In this document: piece by piece, positions 35,413 to 45,376 of the stretch | Layout: each line of letters opens with the position of its first letter | Position numbering within the stretch: position 1 is the stretch's first letter | Notes under the pieces: generated by a model | What the model saw: only the letters and a program-made list of their open reading frames with translations | The model's database searches: none | Told to the model about the DNA's origin: nothing | Position numbers and translations under genes: made by a program | Assembly (NCBI RefSeq): GCF_000731315.1 | Contig: NZ_HG938354.1 | Span: forward strand, 1,550,001 to 1,614,000 | Length of the DNA: 64,000 nucleotides | Direction: 5' to 3' | From: Neorhizobium galegae bv. orientalis str. HAMBI 540 | GTDB taxonomy: Bacteria > Pseudomonadota > Alphaproteobacteria > Rhizobiales > Rhizobiaceae

Positions 35413-35828
35413 AACAGATCATGGGTGCGACTTTTCTCGCAGCTGTTCTAACGCTTAACCTTGGAGGATCCGCCTTGGCGCAGGACCGCATTGTGATTTC
35501 ATCTGATTGGGGCAAGGTCACCGCCGAACTGGCTGACAACGCGGCCGCTCGAGCGCTTTCCGCGATGCTGCCGCTGACGATCGAGATGGACGATCATCTT
35601 CGTCAGGAAAAGACAGGCGACCTGCCCGCCGCCCTGCCAGCCGCTCCCCGTCAGCGAGACTTCTCCGCCGGTACACTCGGTCTTTGGAGTGCCGGTGATT
35701 TCGTCATCTACTACCGTGAGGGGCGTGTACCGCAGCCTGGCATCGTGATTTTGGGCCAGATCCAAGGCGACGTCTCGATCTTTGACCGACCCGGCAAACT
35801 CACCATCAAAGTCGAGAAAACTCGCTGA
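35409..35828 (+). CDS. Cyclophilin-like periplasmic protein
   Basis: 139 residues with a signal peptide (MKQIMGATFLAAVLTLNLGG, cleavage near ALAQ). The body (DRIVISSDWGKVTAELADN; TLGLWSAGDFVIYYREGRVP) is a small beta barrel of the cyclophilin-like fold family seen next to oxidoreductases. It probably binds a partner or ligand and is not shown to be a prolyl isomerase. Last gene of the cytochrome P460-like operon. Confidence 0.72.
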   Translation: MKQIMGATFLAAVLTLNLGGSALAQDRIVISSDWGKVTAELADNAAARALSAMLPLTIEMDDHLRQEKTGDLPAALPAAPRQRDFSAGTLGLWSAGDFVIYYREGRVPQPGIVILGQIQGDVSIFDRPGKLTIKVEKTR

Positions 35829-36088
35829 GCTGTTCGCAAAACATTCTGTTGTGGCACCGGGGAAACAGGCGTTCGATCGTCAGCCAAACGAAGGACCTGA
35901 TCGTCGAGCAGAACCTTGCCGCTACGACGCTTTCTCTTTGCTTCAGCGCCAGCCCTTGCTGACAATAAGAAAATACCCGCGCGCGACCCCCGTCCGTCAC
36001 GGGGAAAACTGCTTGCCGTATTGTTCGTCCGTCACCTGCTCGAGCCAATTCTCTGGCGGCGGCTCGATAAAGCCGCCGCCTCTCCTGC

Positions 36089-38287
36089 TCAGGCGATTTC
36101 AGGAAGACCGCCGATCAGCTTATCGAGGGTGATCGGATAGTGACGCACACGGACACCCGATGCGTTGTAGATAGCATTGGCAATGGCTGCGGCCACGCCG
36201 CAGAGACCGAGTTCGCCGACACCTTTTGCCTTCATAGGCGACGACATCGGGTCAGTTTCATCCATGAAGATCACTTTCTGATGCGGGATGTCCGCATGCA
36301 CCGGCACCTCATAGCCTGCCAGGTCGTGATTGACGAAGAAGCCACGACGCGTATCGACCGCCAGTTCCTCGGACAGCGCCCCGCCCGCTCCCATTGTCAT
36401 GGCACCGATCACCTGGCTGCGTGCGGTAATCGGATTGAGGATCCGACCTGCGGCGCAGACGGCAAGCATGCGGCGGATACGGCTTTCGCCAGTCGCGACA
36501 TCGACACCGACCTCGACGAAGTGGGCGCCGAATGTCGATTGCTGATGCGTCTCGGTCAGATCGCCCCACGTCATCGTGTCTTCACCGACAAGCCCCTCCT
36601 CGCCTGCTGCCTGCGAAAGCGGAACGGAGCGGTTTCCGGAGCGCACTTCGCCGTTTTCGAACACGACATCAGCGGAGTTGAAGCCAAGCTTCGTCGCAAT
36701 GGCGTCCCTCAACTTGACGCAGGCGGCATAGACGCCTGATGTCGAAGAGTTCGCCCCAAACTGCCCACCGGAACCAGCAGACACTGGGAAACGCGAATCC
36801 CCGAGATGCACCGCTACCTTATCGAGGGGTAGGCCCAACATTTCGGCCGCCGTCTGGGCGATGATCGTATAACTGCCGGTACCGATATCCGTCATATCCG
36901 TTTCGACCGTGACGACCCCCTCGCGATTCAGTCGCACACGCGCTCCAGACGGCAGGACGAGGTTGTTGCGGAATGCGGCAGCGACCCCGTGGCCAATCAA
37001 CCAGTTTCCGTCGCGGCGAGCACCTGGCCGGCCTCGGCTGTTCCAACCGAAACGTTCGGCGCCGAGCTTCAGGCAGCCGACAAGGTCGCGGTGGGAGAAA
37101 GGACGCTCCGGCTTTTCGGGATCCACTTGCGTATCGTTGAGGATCCTGAACTGCACCGGATCCATGCCAAGCTTCTCGGCCATCTCGTCGATCGCGATCT
37201 CCAGCGCCATCAACCCTGGCGCTTCCCCGGGCGCACGCATCGCGTTGCCTTCGGGAAGATGCAGTGTCGCAAGCCGCATCGCCGTCATCCGGTTCGCCCC
37301 GGCATAAAGCAGACGGGTCTGCGCGACCGCGGTTTCGAGCTGGCCCCCGGGTTGATCACCCGACCAGCTTTCGTGCGCAATCGCCGTGATCTTTCCGTCA
37401 CGCTCTGCCCCGATCCTGATCCGCTGGATCGTCGCCGGCCGGTGCGTGGTGTTGTTCATCATGAACGGACGCGGCAAAGCAACCTTGACCGGCCTTTTCG
37501 CCGCGCGGGCTCCCAAAACCGCCAAAACGGCGTCCGCTCGCAAGAAAAGCTTGCCGCCAAACCCGCCGCCGATAAACGGCGACATCAGGTGGATCTTTTC
37601 CTTGTCGATATCAAGCGTTGTGGCAAGGTCGCTTCGCCACCAGTCGATCATCTGGCTGGAGGTCCATACCGTCACCTCGTCACCATTCCATGCCGCGATC
37701 GATGCATGCGGCTCCATCATCGCGTGGGACTGGTCCGGCGTTGTATAAGTCTCGTCCAATCTGACCGCGGCGCTCGCAAAGGCGCCGTCGAAATTGCCGG
37801 CTGCGGTGTCAGGCTGCTGTGATTCAGCCGGCTTTTCGGCGGTTTTCATCGCCTCCTTCAGGTCAAAGGCACCAGCCTCCACGGCGTAGTCGACCTTGAC
37901 CAATGCCGCTGCGGCACGGGCCTGTTCGAAAGTCTCGGCGACCACGACGGCGATCGCCTGATGGTAATGCTGCACCTCGTCACCGCCGAACAGCTTCGCG
38001 GTGTTGAATTTCCCCTTCTTGCGGTCGCCGACGCTGAGCGTGGTGACAACCGCGAGGACACCTGGCGCTTTTTGCGCGGCGGCGACGTCCATCGATCTGA
38101 TGCGGCCCTTGGCAATCGATGCCCCTACCGGATAGCCGTAGGCGTAAGGAATGTTGGTGTCATGCCACTCGTAAGCGTATTTCGCTCGGCCCGTGGTCTT
38201 CAATTGACCATCTATACGGTGGATGGGCTGCCCGACCACTTTGAGCTGGTCGATCGGGTTAGTCGTTGCTGGTCTGTCGAACTTCAT
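36089..38287 (-). CDS. paoC: Aldehyde oxidase molybdenum-cofactor subunit
   Basis: 732 residues, the same length as E. coli PaoC. The catalytic Glu is at residue 692 in KGVGELGLCGVAAA, identical in position to PaoC Glu692, and the MoCo-binding blocks GGGFGGK and GSGGQFGANSST are present. PaoABC oxidises aromatic and other aldehydes in the periplasm, passing electrons through Fe-S and FAD subunits. It lies three bases after paoB. No MoCo-inserting chaperone gene (paoD/xdhC) is adjacent. Confidence 0.92.
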   Translation of the reverse strand: MKFDRPATTNPIDQLKVVGQPIHRIDGQLKTTGRAKYAYEWHDTNIPYAYGYPVGASIAKGRIRSMDVAAAQKAPGVLAVVTTLSVGDRKKGKFNTAKLFGGDEVQHYHQAIAVVVAETFEQARAAAALVKVDYAVEAGAFDLKEAMKTAEKPAESQQPDTAAGNFDGAFASAAVRLDETYTTPDQSHAMMEPHASIAAWNGDEVTVWTSSQMIDWWRSDLATTLDIDKEKIHLMSPFIGGGFGGKLFLRADAVLAVLGARAAKRPVKVALPRPFMMNNTTHRPATIQRIRIGAERDGKITAIAHESWSGDQPGGQLETAVAQTRLLYAGANRMTAMRLATLHLPEGNAMRAPGEAPGLMALEIAIDEMAEKLGMDPVQFRILNDTQVDPEKPERPFSHRDLVGCLKLGAERFGWNSRGRPGARRDGNWLIGHGVAAAFRNNLVLPSGARVRLNREGVVTVETDMTDIGTGSYTIIAQTAAEMLGLPLDKVAVHLGDSRFPVSAGSGGQFGANSSTSGVYAACVKLRDAIATKLGFNSADVVFENGEVRSGNRSVPLSQAAGEEGLVGEDTMTWGDLTETHQQSTFGAHFVEVGVDVATGESRIRRMLAVCAAGRILNPITARSQVIGAMTMGAGGALSEELAVDTRRGFFVNHDLAGYEVPVHADIPHQKVIFMDETDPMSSPMKAKGVGELGLCGVAAAIANAIYNASGVRVRHYPITLDKLIGGLPEIA

Positions 38288-38290
38288 GGC

Positions 38291-39241
38291 TCAACTCCTC
38301 GCTTCTGCGATCACGGCCCCGAGCGTGCGCTCGACCAGATCTATCTTGAACCGGTTCTGCTCCGTCGGCCGCGCATCTGCCAGAAGCGCCGCGGAGGTCG
38401 CCTTGGCTCCCTTCGCAAGCTCGGCATCTGCCGCTTCAAGCCGCCATGGCTTGTGGGCCACCCCGCCCACCGCGACACGCCCGCTACCGTCGGGTTGAAT
38501 AACCGCACCGATGGAAACAAGAGCAAAGGCATATGACGCACGGTCGCGAACTTTGCGGTAGATGTGACGCCCGCCGACCGGCGCCGGCAGAACGACGGCG
38601 ATTATGAACTCACCTTGCTCCAGGACGGTTTCGAGATGCGGCGTGTCGCCCGGCAGGCGATGAAACTCCGCGATCGGAATCGCATGGCGGCGCCCGTCCG
38701 GTTTCACGGTTTCCACGACGGCATCGAGCGCGCGCATGGCGACCGTCATATCACTCGGATGTGTCGCGATACACGCATCGCTGACCCCGACGATTCCCAG
38801 CTGGCGGCTGAACCCACCGATAGCCGAACAGCCGCTGCCAGGCTGCCGCTTGTTGCATGGCTGGTTGGTGTCGTAGAAATACGGACAGCGGGTGCGTTGC
38901 AGGAGATTGCCCGCGGTCGTCGCCTTGTTTCGGAGCTGACCCGAGGCACCGGCTAGCAGAGCCCGAGAGAGCAGCCCGTAATCACGGCGAACGATATCAT
39001 TTGCGGCAAGATCGGTGTTGCGCACCGAGGCCCCTATCCGCAGTCCGCCTTCGGGGGTTTTCTCGATTTTGTCGAGGCCAAGGCCATTGACGTCTATCAG
39101 ATGCGTCGGCGCCTCGATCTCGAGCTTCATCAGGTCGAGCAGGTTGGTACCACCGGCAATGAACTTGGCGGTTGGGCTGGAAGCGGCCGCCCTGGCCGCC
39201 GCCTCGATCGATGAGGCGCGCTCATAGGTGAAGGCTCTCAT
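38291..39241 (-). CDS. paoB: Aldehyde oxidase FAD subunit with 4Fe-4S insertion
   Basis: 316 residues from ATG 39241, which overlaps the paoA stop by four bases (ATGA). The FAD-binding domain shows [13 protein letters not shown]; the insertion with [20 protein letters not shown] carries the extra cysteines that bind a 4Fe-4S cluster in PaoB. It carries electrons between the PaoA and PaoC subunits. An in-frame longer start (39298) would overlap paoA and is rejected. Confidence 0.92.
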   Translation of the reverse strand: MRAFTYERASSIEAAARAAASSPTAKFIAGGTNLLDLMKLEIEAPTHLIDVNGLGLDKIEKTPEGGLRIGASVRNTDLAANDIVRRDYGLLSRALLAGASGQLRNKATTAGNLLQRTRCPYFYDTNQPCNKRQPGSGCSAIGGFSRQLGIVGVSDACIATHPSDMTVAMRALDAVVETVKPDGRRHAIPIAEFHRLPGDTPHLETVLEQGEFIIAVVLPAPVGGRHIYRKVRDRASYAFALVSIGAVIQPDGSGRVAVGGVAHKPWRLEAADAELAKGAKATSAALLADARPTEQNRFKIDLVERTLGAVIAEARS

Positions 39242-39876
39242 GCTTTTGTCCCCGCGACTTCGGTGATGGCATCCACGATGTTGGAATAAGCGCCGCATCG
39301 ACAGATGTTGCCGCTCATGCGCTCGCGAATCTCCGTTGCCGTAACCGAAGCCGGCGCGGTAAGGTCGGCAGTCACATGGCTCGGAATATTCGCCTTGATC
39401 TCCTCAAGGACTGCCACCGAGGAACAGATCTGCCCAGGCGTACAGTAACCGCACTGGAAACCATCGTGCTTCACGAAGGCCGCCTGCATCGGGTGGAGGC
39501 TGCCTGGTGCACCCAGTCCTTCGATGGTGATGATCTCATCTCCCTCGTGCATGACGGCAAGCGTCAGACAGGAATTGACGCGACGACCATCCACCATGAC
39601 GGTGCAGGCGCCACATTGCCCGTGGTCGCAGCCCTTCTTCGTGCCGGTCAAGTGTAGATGTTCGCGCAAGGCGTCGAGCAAGGTCGTCCTGTTGTCGACG
39701 ACTAATTCGCGCCTTTCGCCGTTGACAGCAAATGCCACAGAGGTGCTGAGGTTCATCGTACTCCCCGAAGATTGCGCTGCCGCTGCGAGCGGGACGGCGC
39801 TGGTCGCCGCGACAGTTGCGGCAGACGAGATAAGTAAGTTTCGGCGGGAAATTTCAAGTTGGGTTAGGTTTTGCAT
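39238..39876 (-). CDS. paoA: Aldehyde oxidase 2Fe-2S subunit, Tat-exported
   Basis: 212 residues from ATG 39876 with GGAG upstream. A twin-arginine signal ([20 protein letters not shown]) exports the folded complex. Two 2Fe-2S clusters are bound by CDHGQCGAC...CLTLAV and by CGYCTPGQ...GNICRCGAY. First gene of paoABC on the minus strand, with its promoter in the spacer above 39876. Confidence 0.92.
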   Translation of the reverse strand: MQNLTQLEISRRNLLISSAATVAATSAVPLAAAAQSSGSTMNLSTSVAFAVNGERRELVVDNRTTLLDALREHLHLTGTKKGCDHGQCGACTVMVDGRRVNSCLTLAVMHEGDEIITIEGLGAPGSLHPMQAAFVKHDGFQCGYCTPGQICSSVAVLEEIKANIPSHVTADLTAPASVTATEIRERMSGNICRCGAYSNIVDAITEVAGTKA

Positions 39877-40348
39877 AGCCAGCTCCAGTTCCACAAATGG
39901 ACGTGAGGCGCTACGACCGGCAGCGCAATCTGAAGCTAGTGCGGCGAAAACAAGTGATTAGTACCTAATTCTCGCATGGACTTATCGATCCTGAACATAA
40001 ATCATTATCGGACTTCGTCGATATCGGGCAGTCAGTTCTCCAGGAAAGTCGAAGAACTCGAGAAGCATGGCTGCTCAGGGCGATGGAACAGATGCTCAAT
40101 GCGATTGAACAGGAGCAACTGTTTGCGGCAAGCGAGCTACTGGAACGTCTGGCTGTGCATCAAGACCTACGATCGCTCCGCCATGGGCCCGCTCAGTTCG
40201 GATAGCCTTCGTTATGAAGCTCCGTTCCGCTTCGGAAGCAGTGGTAAATCAACCAGTGCCGCCCTGAGGCGGTCCTGTCGGATTTGCAACAGCTCAACTG
40301 CTCCCACCGATGCCGGCCCTCCTAAACCGAGAAAGCCGGCATCGGGCG
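39877..40348. other. Intergenic region, paoABC promoter side
   Basis: About 470 bases between paoA and the end of the branched-chain-type binding protein gene. A plus-strand frame at 39976-40368 has Ser/Arg-rich, gene-unlike composition and no ribosome-binding site, so it is not called. No repeat or terminator could be supported. Confidence 0.4.
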
Positions 40349-41515
40349 TCACTGTGCGGGATTCTTGACCGCTTCGTAGGTCTTGAACTCGTTGTTATAG
40401 AGTTCTCCGCTCACGCGTTCGACCGTGCGCATATAGATGTTCTGGATGATATCTCCGGAGTGTTTGTCGATCTGGATCGGTCCACGAGGGCTCTGTATCT
40501 TTGTTCCCTTAGCCGCCGCCATGAACACATCGCCAGTTGCGTCACCCTTCGTCTTGTCGAGAGTCTTATAGATCAGATCGAGGGCGTCCCAAGCGCTAAC
40601 GGCTACGATATTGGGACGCATTCCAGTGTTGAGCTTCTTGAATTGCTCAACAAAGGCCTTGTTCTCAGGCGAGTCATGATTGGCGGAATATGGCCCCCCG
40701 GTAATCATGCCAAGGGCCGGATCACCCATGTTGTTCAGCAGATCGTCGTCCGCAACATCGGACATCGCGATGATCCGGATCCCACTTTTGTCAAGGCCCC
40801 GTTCCACGAACTGTTTCATGAAAGTAGCACCGACGCCGGAAGGGACGAACACGAACAGAGCTTCCGGTTTCTTGTCGGCGACGCGCTGCAGGAAAGGTGC
40901 GAAGTCGGGATTGGCAAGAGGTACTCGCACTTTCTCCATGACCTCGCCACCCTTCTGCTGAAGCGTCTTGGCAAACCACTCTTCTGCATCGATCCCTGGT
41001 CCGTAGTCCGATACGACACTGATGAATTTCTTAGCGCCATTTTCGGGTGCCCATTCGCCGATTACGCTCGCGATCTGGGGGATCGTTTGGGAAGTCCGCA
41101 GGATGTAAGGCGACGCTTTCATGATGGACGAGGTAGCGGCCACCATGATGACCTGCGGAATCTTGGCGCGCCTTGAGAGGGTTGCGACGGACATTGCGTT
41201 CGGCGTTGTTCCAAAGCCCGCCAATATAGAGACCTGATCAGTCGTCACCATCTCCTGCGCAATTCTTAGCGAGGTGTCGGCGACACCACCGTCGTCTCGA
41301 AGAACAATCTCGACTTTCTTTCCACCCGCCGTATTGCCGCGGGCGGCAACGAAGGCCTTGAGGGCAGCGTTGATCTGCTTGCCCGTCGTCTGAAACGGAC
41401 CTGTCATCGGGGCGATCACCCCGACCTTCACCGTCTCCTGTGCATGGCCTGTCGCCAGACCTATGATGAGGGCAGCGGCTGTTGCCGCACCCCGTAGTAC
41501 CTGTTTTCCGAACAT
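40349..41515 (-). CDS. Branched-chain amino-acid/aromatic-type ABC substrate-binding protein
   Basis: 388 residues from ATG 41515 with GGGAGGA upstream. The signal peptide is MFGKQVLRGAATAAALIIGL, cleavage near GHAQ. The mature protein has the LivK/Peripla_BP_6 pattern: VKVGVIAPMTGPFQTTGKQI and ILAGFGTTPNAMSVATLSRR. In soil bacteria this family also binds aromatic acids. No permease or ATPase is adjacent. It lies 67 bases after the GcvT/LigM-like gene on the same strand, so it may import the methylated substrate. Confidence 0.88.
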   Translation of the reverse strand: MFGKQVLRGAATAAALIIGLATGHAQETVKVGVIAPMTGPFQTTGKQINAALKAFVAARGNTAGGKKVEIVLRDDGGVADTSLRIAQEMVTTDQVSILAGFGTTPNAMSVATLSRRAKIPQVIMVAATSSIMKASPYILRTSQTIPQIASVIGEWAPENGAKKFISVVSDYGPGIDAEEWFAKTLQQKGGEVMEKVRVPLANPDFAPFLQRVADKKPEALFVFVPSGVGATFMKQFVERGLDKSGIRIIAMSDVADDDLLNNMGDPALGMITGGPYSANHDSPENKAFVEQFKKLNTGMRPNIVAVSAWDALDLIYKTLDKTKGDATGDVFMAAAKGTKIQSPRGPIQIDKHSGDIIQNIYMRTVERVSGELYNNEFKTYEAVKNPAQ

Positions 41516-41582
41516 CGACTTCCTCCCTTGTCGTGGACTGCAACCAAATGCAGACGAGCCGCTTTGCACGGCCCGTCAATTC

Positions 41583-42956
41583 TTATTTTTGTGCACGGTA
41601 TTCCTTCCGCGCTGCCGCATGGATCGGCCAGGGATGTACCTCAGCGCCCACCTCCATCTGGACGTGCCGCTCGACATGCGGCTTCTGGGTTCCACCATTG
41701 GCTTCACCCCAGAGGATCGACAGCTTCATACCCTGCGTCGCAAGATCCGGGCGAACCATTGCCAGCGAAATCCATGCACGTTCGTTTGCGGAGTAGACCG
41801 GATAGGTGGAAAGGCCGACCATTTGGCCATCCAGCAGAACCTGGTCATAGGGATGGGCGGCATAATGGCCAGCTGGCAATTCCATCAGTTTCGGGCCTGG
41901 GAAATCGGCCATCATACCTGCAAAGATCTTGAGCACGTCATCGTGATCCCAGACCAGCGTTACCTTCTTGCGGTGCCTGGCGCCGGCCATCCTTTCGAGC
42001 GCCTCGCGCCCGATGAACTCGTGATCGAACTTCACAATGCGGTCGTAGTCGAGGTCCCAGGGCGTAAGATAGAAATCGTCGACATTCTCCGGCTGGAAGC
42101 TGCCACCGACGGAGCAGGTTGCCTCAAAGCTGTTGCCCGAAAGCCATTCGCGATAAGCGCGCGTTGTTTCCCCGGAATAGATCGCGGGCAGCGGCGATGG
42201 GATCCAGCCTGATTCCATTGCCGCGCAGGAATAGGCGCGCGCGCCGGCACGCAGCATCCCGTATTTCGCGCCGACATCCAAAAGCCTGTCATAGACCTTT
42301 TTACCGTCTTCGTAAGGACCCCAAAGTTCCAGACCCTTTGCTCCGCCCATGCCGTGGCTGAGCGTGCGCGCCCTGCATCCGGCGACGGTGATCTCCCCCA
42401 TGTTGAAGAATTTGGTGACGAGCGGTCCGCCTTCATTGACTTCGTTGAGAATGTCGAGAGCAAGCGGACCCTGAACCTCGTAGCGATAGAGCTTGCGAGG
42501 CTTGGCCGAGTTCTCCAGAGAGCGAATGTCCATCTCGGTGGTGATGTCGAAATCACCGATCTCGGCCTGGTAGGCCATCCAGTTCGTCAACGGCGGGCGC
42601 CCCACGTAAAGCGCTTCGTCGTCCTCAAGACCGAAAATGATGCCGTCACCGATGACGTAACCGTCCGGGCTGCAGCAGACAAGCTGCTTGGCTTTGTCGC
42701 GACCAAAGCCCTCGAAGCTGTTGACACCCACATAGGACAGGAACTTCACAGTATCCTTGCCCCGAATGTAGAGGTCGGTCATGTGGTAGGACTGGTTCAG
42801 AAGAACAGCGCTATTACGCCAGGACCGAACCTCTTCCATCCAGTTGGTATATTGTGGCGAGATGGGAAACACGTAAGCGCCCACCTGCGAATTTTGCAGC
42901 ATATGTGATGCGTTGCCAATGCGATCAATCTTGTCTTGAAGCGTTTTGTCCGACAC
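41583..42956 (-). CDS. GcvT-family tetrahydrofolate-dependent demethylase (LigM/DesA-like)
   Basis: 457 residues, close to LigM (about 470). The T-protein fold is clear: VNSFEGFGRDKAKQLVCCSP, the central GGAKGLELWGPYEDGKKVYD and a C-terminal AHPYDQVLLDGQMVGLSTYP barrel. In Sphingobium LigM and DesA move a methyl group from vanillate or syringate to THF. MetF-like, PurU and FolD-like sequences are encoded just across the divergent LysR gene, which fits a THF-linked demethylation. The GcvT family also includes dimethylglycine/sarcosine and DMSP demethylases, so the substrate is open. Confidence 0.8.
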   Translation of the reverse strand: MSDKTLQDKIDRIGNASHMLQNSQVGAYVFPISPQYTNWMEEVRSWRNSAVLLNQSYHMTDLYIRGKDTVKFLSYVGVNSFEGFGRDKAKQLVCCSPDGYVIGDGIIFGLEDDEALYVGRPPLTNWMAYQAEIGDFDITTEMDIRSLENSAKPRKLYRYEVQGPLALDILNEVNEGGPLVTKFFNMGEITVAGCRARTLSHGMGGAKGLELWGPYEDGKKVYDRLLDVGAKYGMLRAGARAYSCAAMESGWIPSPLPAIYSGETTRAYREWLSGNSFEATCSVGGSFQPENVDDFYLTPWDLDYDRIVKFDHEFIGREALERMAGARHRKKVTLVWDHDDVLKIFAGMMADFPGPKLMELPAGHYAAHPYDQVLLDGQMVGLSTYPVYSANERAWISLAMVRPDLATQGMKLSILWGEANGGTQKPHVERHVQMEVGAEVHPWPIHAAARKEYRAQK

Positions 42957-43061
42957 GGCCGGCAGTCCTCCTATATCCTCCTGCCGACCAATAGCAGCTT
43001 GAATTGCTCCCAGCTTATGCGGATCATGGATATCTCAAGCCATTTCAGTTATATCCCGTGC

Positions 43062-44258
43062 ATGGAGAACCTGATCCGCATCAGTTTGAAGCAAGCCCGA
43101 ACGGTTGATGCTGTCGCCAAAGCGCGGGGCCTTGATGCGGCGGCGCCTGTCCTCAATATGACTCAGCCCGTGATTTCCCGAACTCTGGCAGCCGCTGAAG
43201 CGCTGCTCGGTGTCACCCTGTTCCAGCGGGGTTGGGGTGGGACGGAGCCAACGGCGTGGGGGGATGCAATCCTGCCCCGATGCAGCGCAGCCGTACATCT
43301 TATCGCAAAGGCAGAGGACGATCTTGAGGCGCTCGGCGGGGTGCGTCCGAACCTACTCGCCTTTTTGCGTTGGCATCACCTTGATGCACTCGCTGCTGTC
43401 AGCCTCCGCGGAAGCGCTTCGGCGGCGTCCGGCCAGCTGGGTATGACGCAGCCTGCAGTCAGTCGCGCGATTTCGGCCGTCGCACATTACACGAACCAGC
43501 CGTTGTTTCGGCGGCGCCGGAACGGTTTGGAAGCAACGCCGGTTGCCGGCAGGCTATCTTTATTACGTGATGAATTGCTGAGAGAGTTAGCGTCCACGGA
43601 CGGCTTTGGGCTACATGCCGAGAGGGGTCTGTTCGGGAGGCTTGCCGTCGGGCTGCTTCCGTTTTCGGGGCAGGATCTGGTCGCGAAAACCCTTGGAATT
43701 CTGACAGGATCCAATCCTGAGCTGCGTCTCATGGCCGTCCCAGGAAGCTACGCCATGCTGGCGCAAGCGCTGCTGCGGGGCGAGATCGACTGCATGATGG
43801 GGATACTTCGAGCCCCTCCCCCCTTTCCGGGACTGCGTGAAATCTTCCTCTATGAAGAGAGTTTTACGCTGGTTGCGCACAAGAACCATCCATGCCACCG
43901 CTATGCGACCTCCATGATCGATTTGACCAACGAAAACTGGATCGTTGCCCCACACGGCACGCCTGTCCGAACCTATTTCGAGAACTTATTCCGTACGCTG
44001 GGCGCAACGCCACCGGCTCAAACCTGCGAGGTTCTTTCATTTTCTGACGCCGAGAAGGTCATTCTTCATAGCAATTCCATCGGCATGCTGAGCTATAGCA
44101 ATCGCCATCTTGCTGATCTGCCAAATGATCTGAAGAAAGTCGACGTCGATCTTCCGCATGGCAGGGTGCCGATTGGCCTGACTGTCCGGGAGATCGGCGA
44201 TGTCGGGGCAATTTTAAGCCGATTTGAGCAGATATTGAGGTCAATGCTCGACGGATGA
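43062..44258 (+). CDS. LysR-type regulator with two tandem HTH domains
   Basis: 398 residues from ATG 43062 (43026 and 43017 are possible starts; none has a good ribosome-binding site). Two HTH segments are visible: VLNMTQPVISRTLAAAEALL with GVTLFQRG (about 30-60) and GQLGMTQPAVSRAISAVAHY with QPLFRRRR (about 125-155). The normal LysR effector domain follows (GRLAVGLLPF...; IDCMMGILRAPPPFPGLREI). A single LysR is about 300 residues, so the extra 90 are the duplicated DNA-binding unit. Divergent from the demethylase gene and upstream of metF/purU, which it may control. Confidence 0.85.
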   Translation: MENLIRISLKQARTVDAVAKARGLDAAAPVLNMTQPVISRTLAAAEALLGVTLFQRGWGGTEPTAWGDAILPRCSAAVHLIAKAEDDLEALGGVRPNLLAFLRWHHLDALAAVSLRGSASAASGQLGMTQPAVSRAISAVAHYTNQPLFRRRRNGLEATPVAGRLSLLRDELLRELASTDGFGLHAERGLFGRLAVGLLPFSGQDLVAKTLGILTGSNPELRLMAVPGSYAMLAQALLRGEIDCMMGILRAPPPFPGLREIFLYEESFTLVAHKNHPCHRYATSMIDLTNENWIVAPHGTPVRTYFENLFRTLGATPPAQTCEVLSFSDAEKVILHSNSIGMLSYSNRHLADLPNDLKKVDVDLPHGRVPIGLTVREIGDVGAILSRFEQILRSMLDG

Positions 44259-44374
44259 GGCTACGCCAAGATATAATCAATCTGGATTCGAAATTCCGAA
44301 ATTCGCATAAGTCGGCTGGACTCGCATGTGCTACTCCGTCCGAGGAGAGCATCGAATCTCCAGGCGGAGCGGTC

Positions 44375-45298
44375 TTGGCACTTTTAAATTTGTTCAGGAG
44401 CAAGCAGGAAGAGAAGTCCGTGGAGCCGGCCCGCTTCAGGGACCTTATCAACGGCTATTCCATCGAAGTCATGCCGCGCACGGCGGCGAAGATCGAAGAT
44501 TTCAAGACACTGCTGCCGAAGGGCACGCGGGTCTATATTGCCCATATCGACGGGACGCCGATCGAGGACATGGTGCAGACCGCAAGGCGCCTGCACGAAG
44601 ACGGCTTCCCCGTCATGCCGCATTTTCCCTCCCGCATCATTGCAAGCCATGCGATCCTGGAGGACTGGATCAAGCGCTATAGAAACGAGGCGGGTGTGGA
44701 ACAGGCGCTGCTGCTCGGCGGCGGCGTATCGACCCCCGCTGGCGATTTCGACAGTTCCATCCAGCTGATCGAGACCGGCCTGTTCGACCGCTACGGCTTT
44801 AGGCGGCTGCACGTCGCCGGCCACCCGGAAGGCAATAAGGACATCGACAAGGATGGCGGTCACAGGATCGTCGACGAGGCGTTGAAGTTCAAACAGGCCT
44901 ATTCCGAGCGCACCGATGCGGAGATGGCGATCGCCACCCAGTTCGCCTTCGATGCCAAGCCGGTGATCGCCTGGGCCGAGCGGATTGCCGCCGCCGGCGT
45001 CAAGCTGCCGATCCACCTTGGCATTGCCGGCCCCACCAAACTGCAGACGCTTATCAAGTTTGCGATCGCATGCGGCGTCGGCCCCTCGCTCGGCGTGCTG
45101 CAGAAGCGCGCAATGGATCTCAGCAAGCTCCTGGTTCCCTACGAGCCGACCGAAGTGCTGGCTGACATCGCCAACTACAAGACCGCCCATCCGGAAAGTC
45201 TGCTTCAGCAGATCCATGTCTTCCCGCTCGGCGGCATCCGCGCCAGCGCGGAATGGATGAACGAACAGCTGACCGGCGAGCGCAGCATCGCCCCCTGA
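44375..45298 (+). CDS. Methylenetetrahydrofolate reductase-like protein
   Basis: 307 residues from a TTG codon at 44375, chosen for GGCGGAG just upstream and because homology begins there (LALLNLFRSKQEEK). An ATG at 44255 overlaps the LysR stop but adds 40 residues of no resemblance. MTHFR features are YIAHIDGTPIEDMVQTARRL, MPHFPSRIIA, ALLLGGGVSTP and LHVAGHPEGN. The family interconverts 5-methyl- and 5,10-methylene-THF. Next to a methyl-to-THF enzyme it would run in the oxidative direction to recycle methyl-THF. Confidence 0.82.
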   Translation: MALLNLFRSKQEEKSVEPARFRDLINGYSIEVMPRTAAKIEDFKTLLPKGTRVYIAHIDGTPIEDMVQTARRLHEDGFPVMPHFPSRIIASHAILEDWIKRYRNEAGVEQALLLGGGVSTPAGDFDSSIQLIETGLFDRYGFRRLHVAGHPEGNKDIDKDGGHRIVDEALKFKQAYSERTDAEMAIATQFAFDAKPVIAWAERIAAAGVKLPIHLGIAGPTKLQTLIKFAIACGVGPSLGVLQKRAMDLSKLLVPYEPTEVLADIANYKTAHPESLLQQIHVFPLGGIRASAEWMNEQLTGERSIAP

Positions 45299-45376
45299 TT
45301 ATGCCGCCTGGCCTCGCCGCCTACCCCCCACCGGAAGAGATCGCGCGGCCCGACCCAATCCGAGATCCATCACCTA

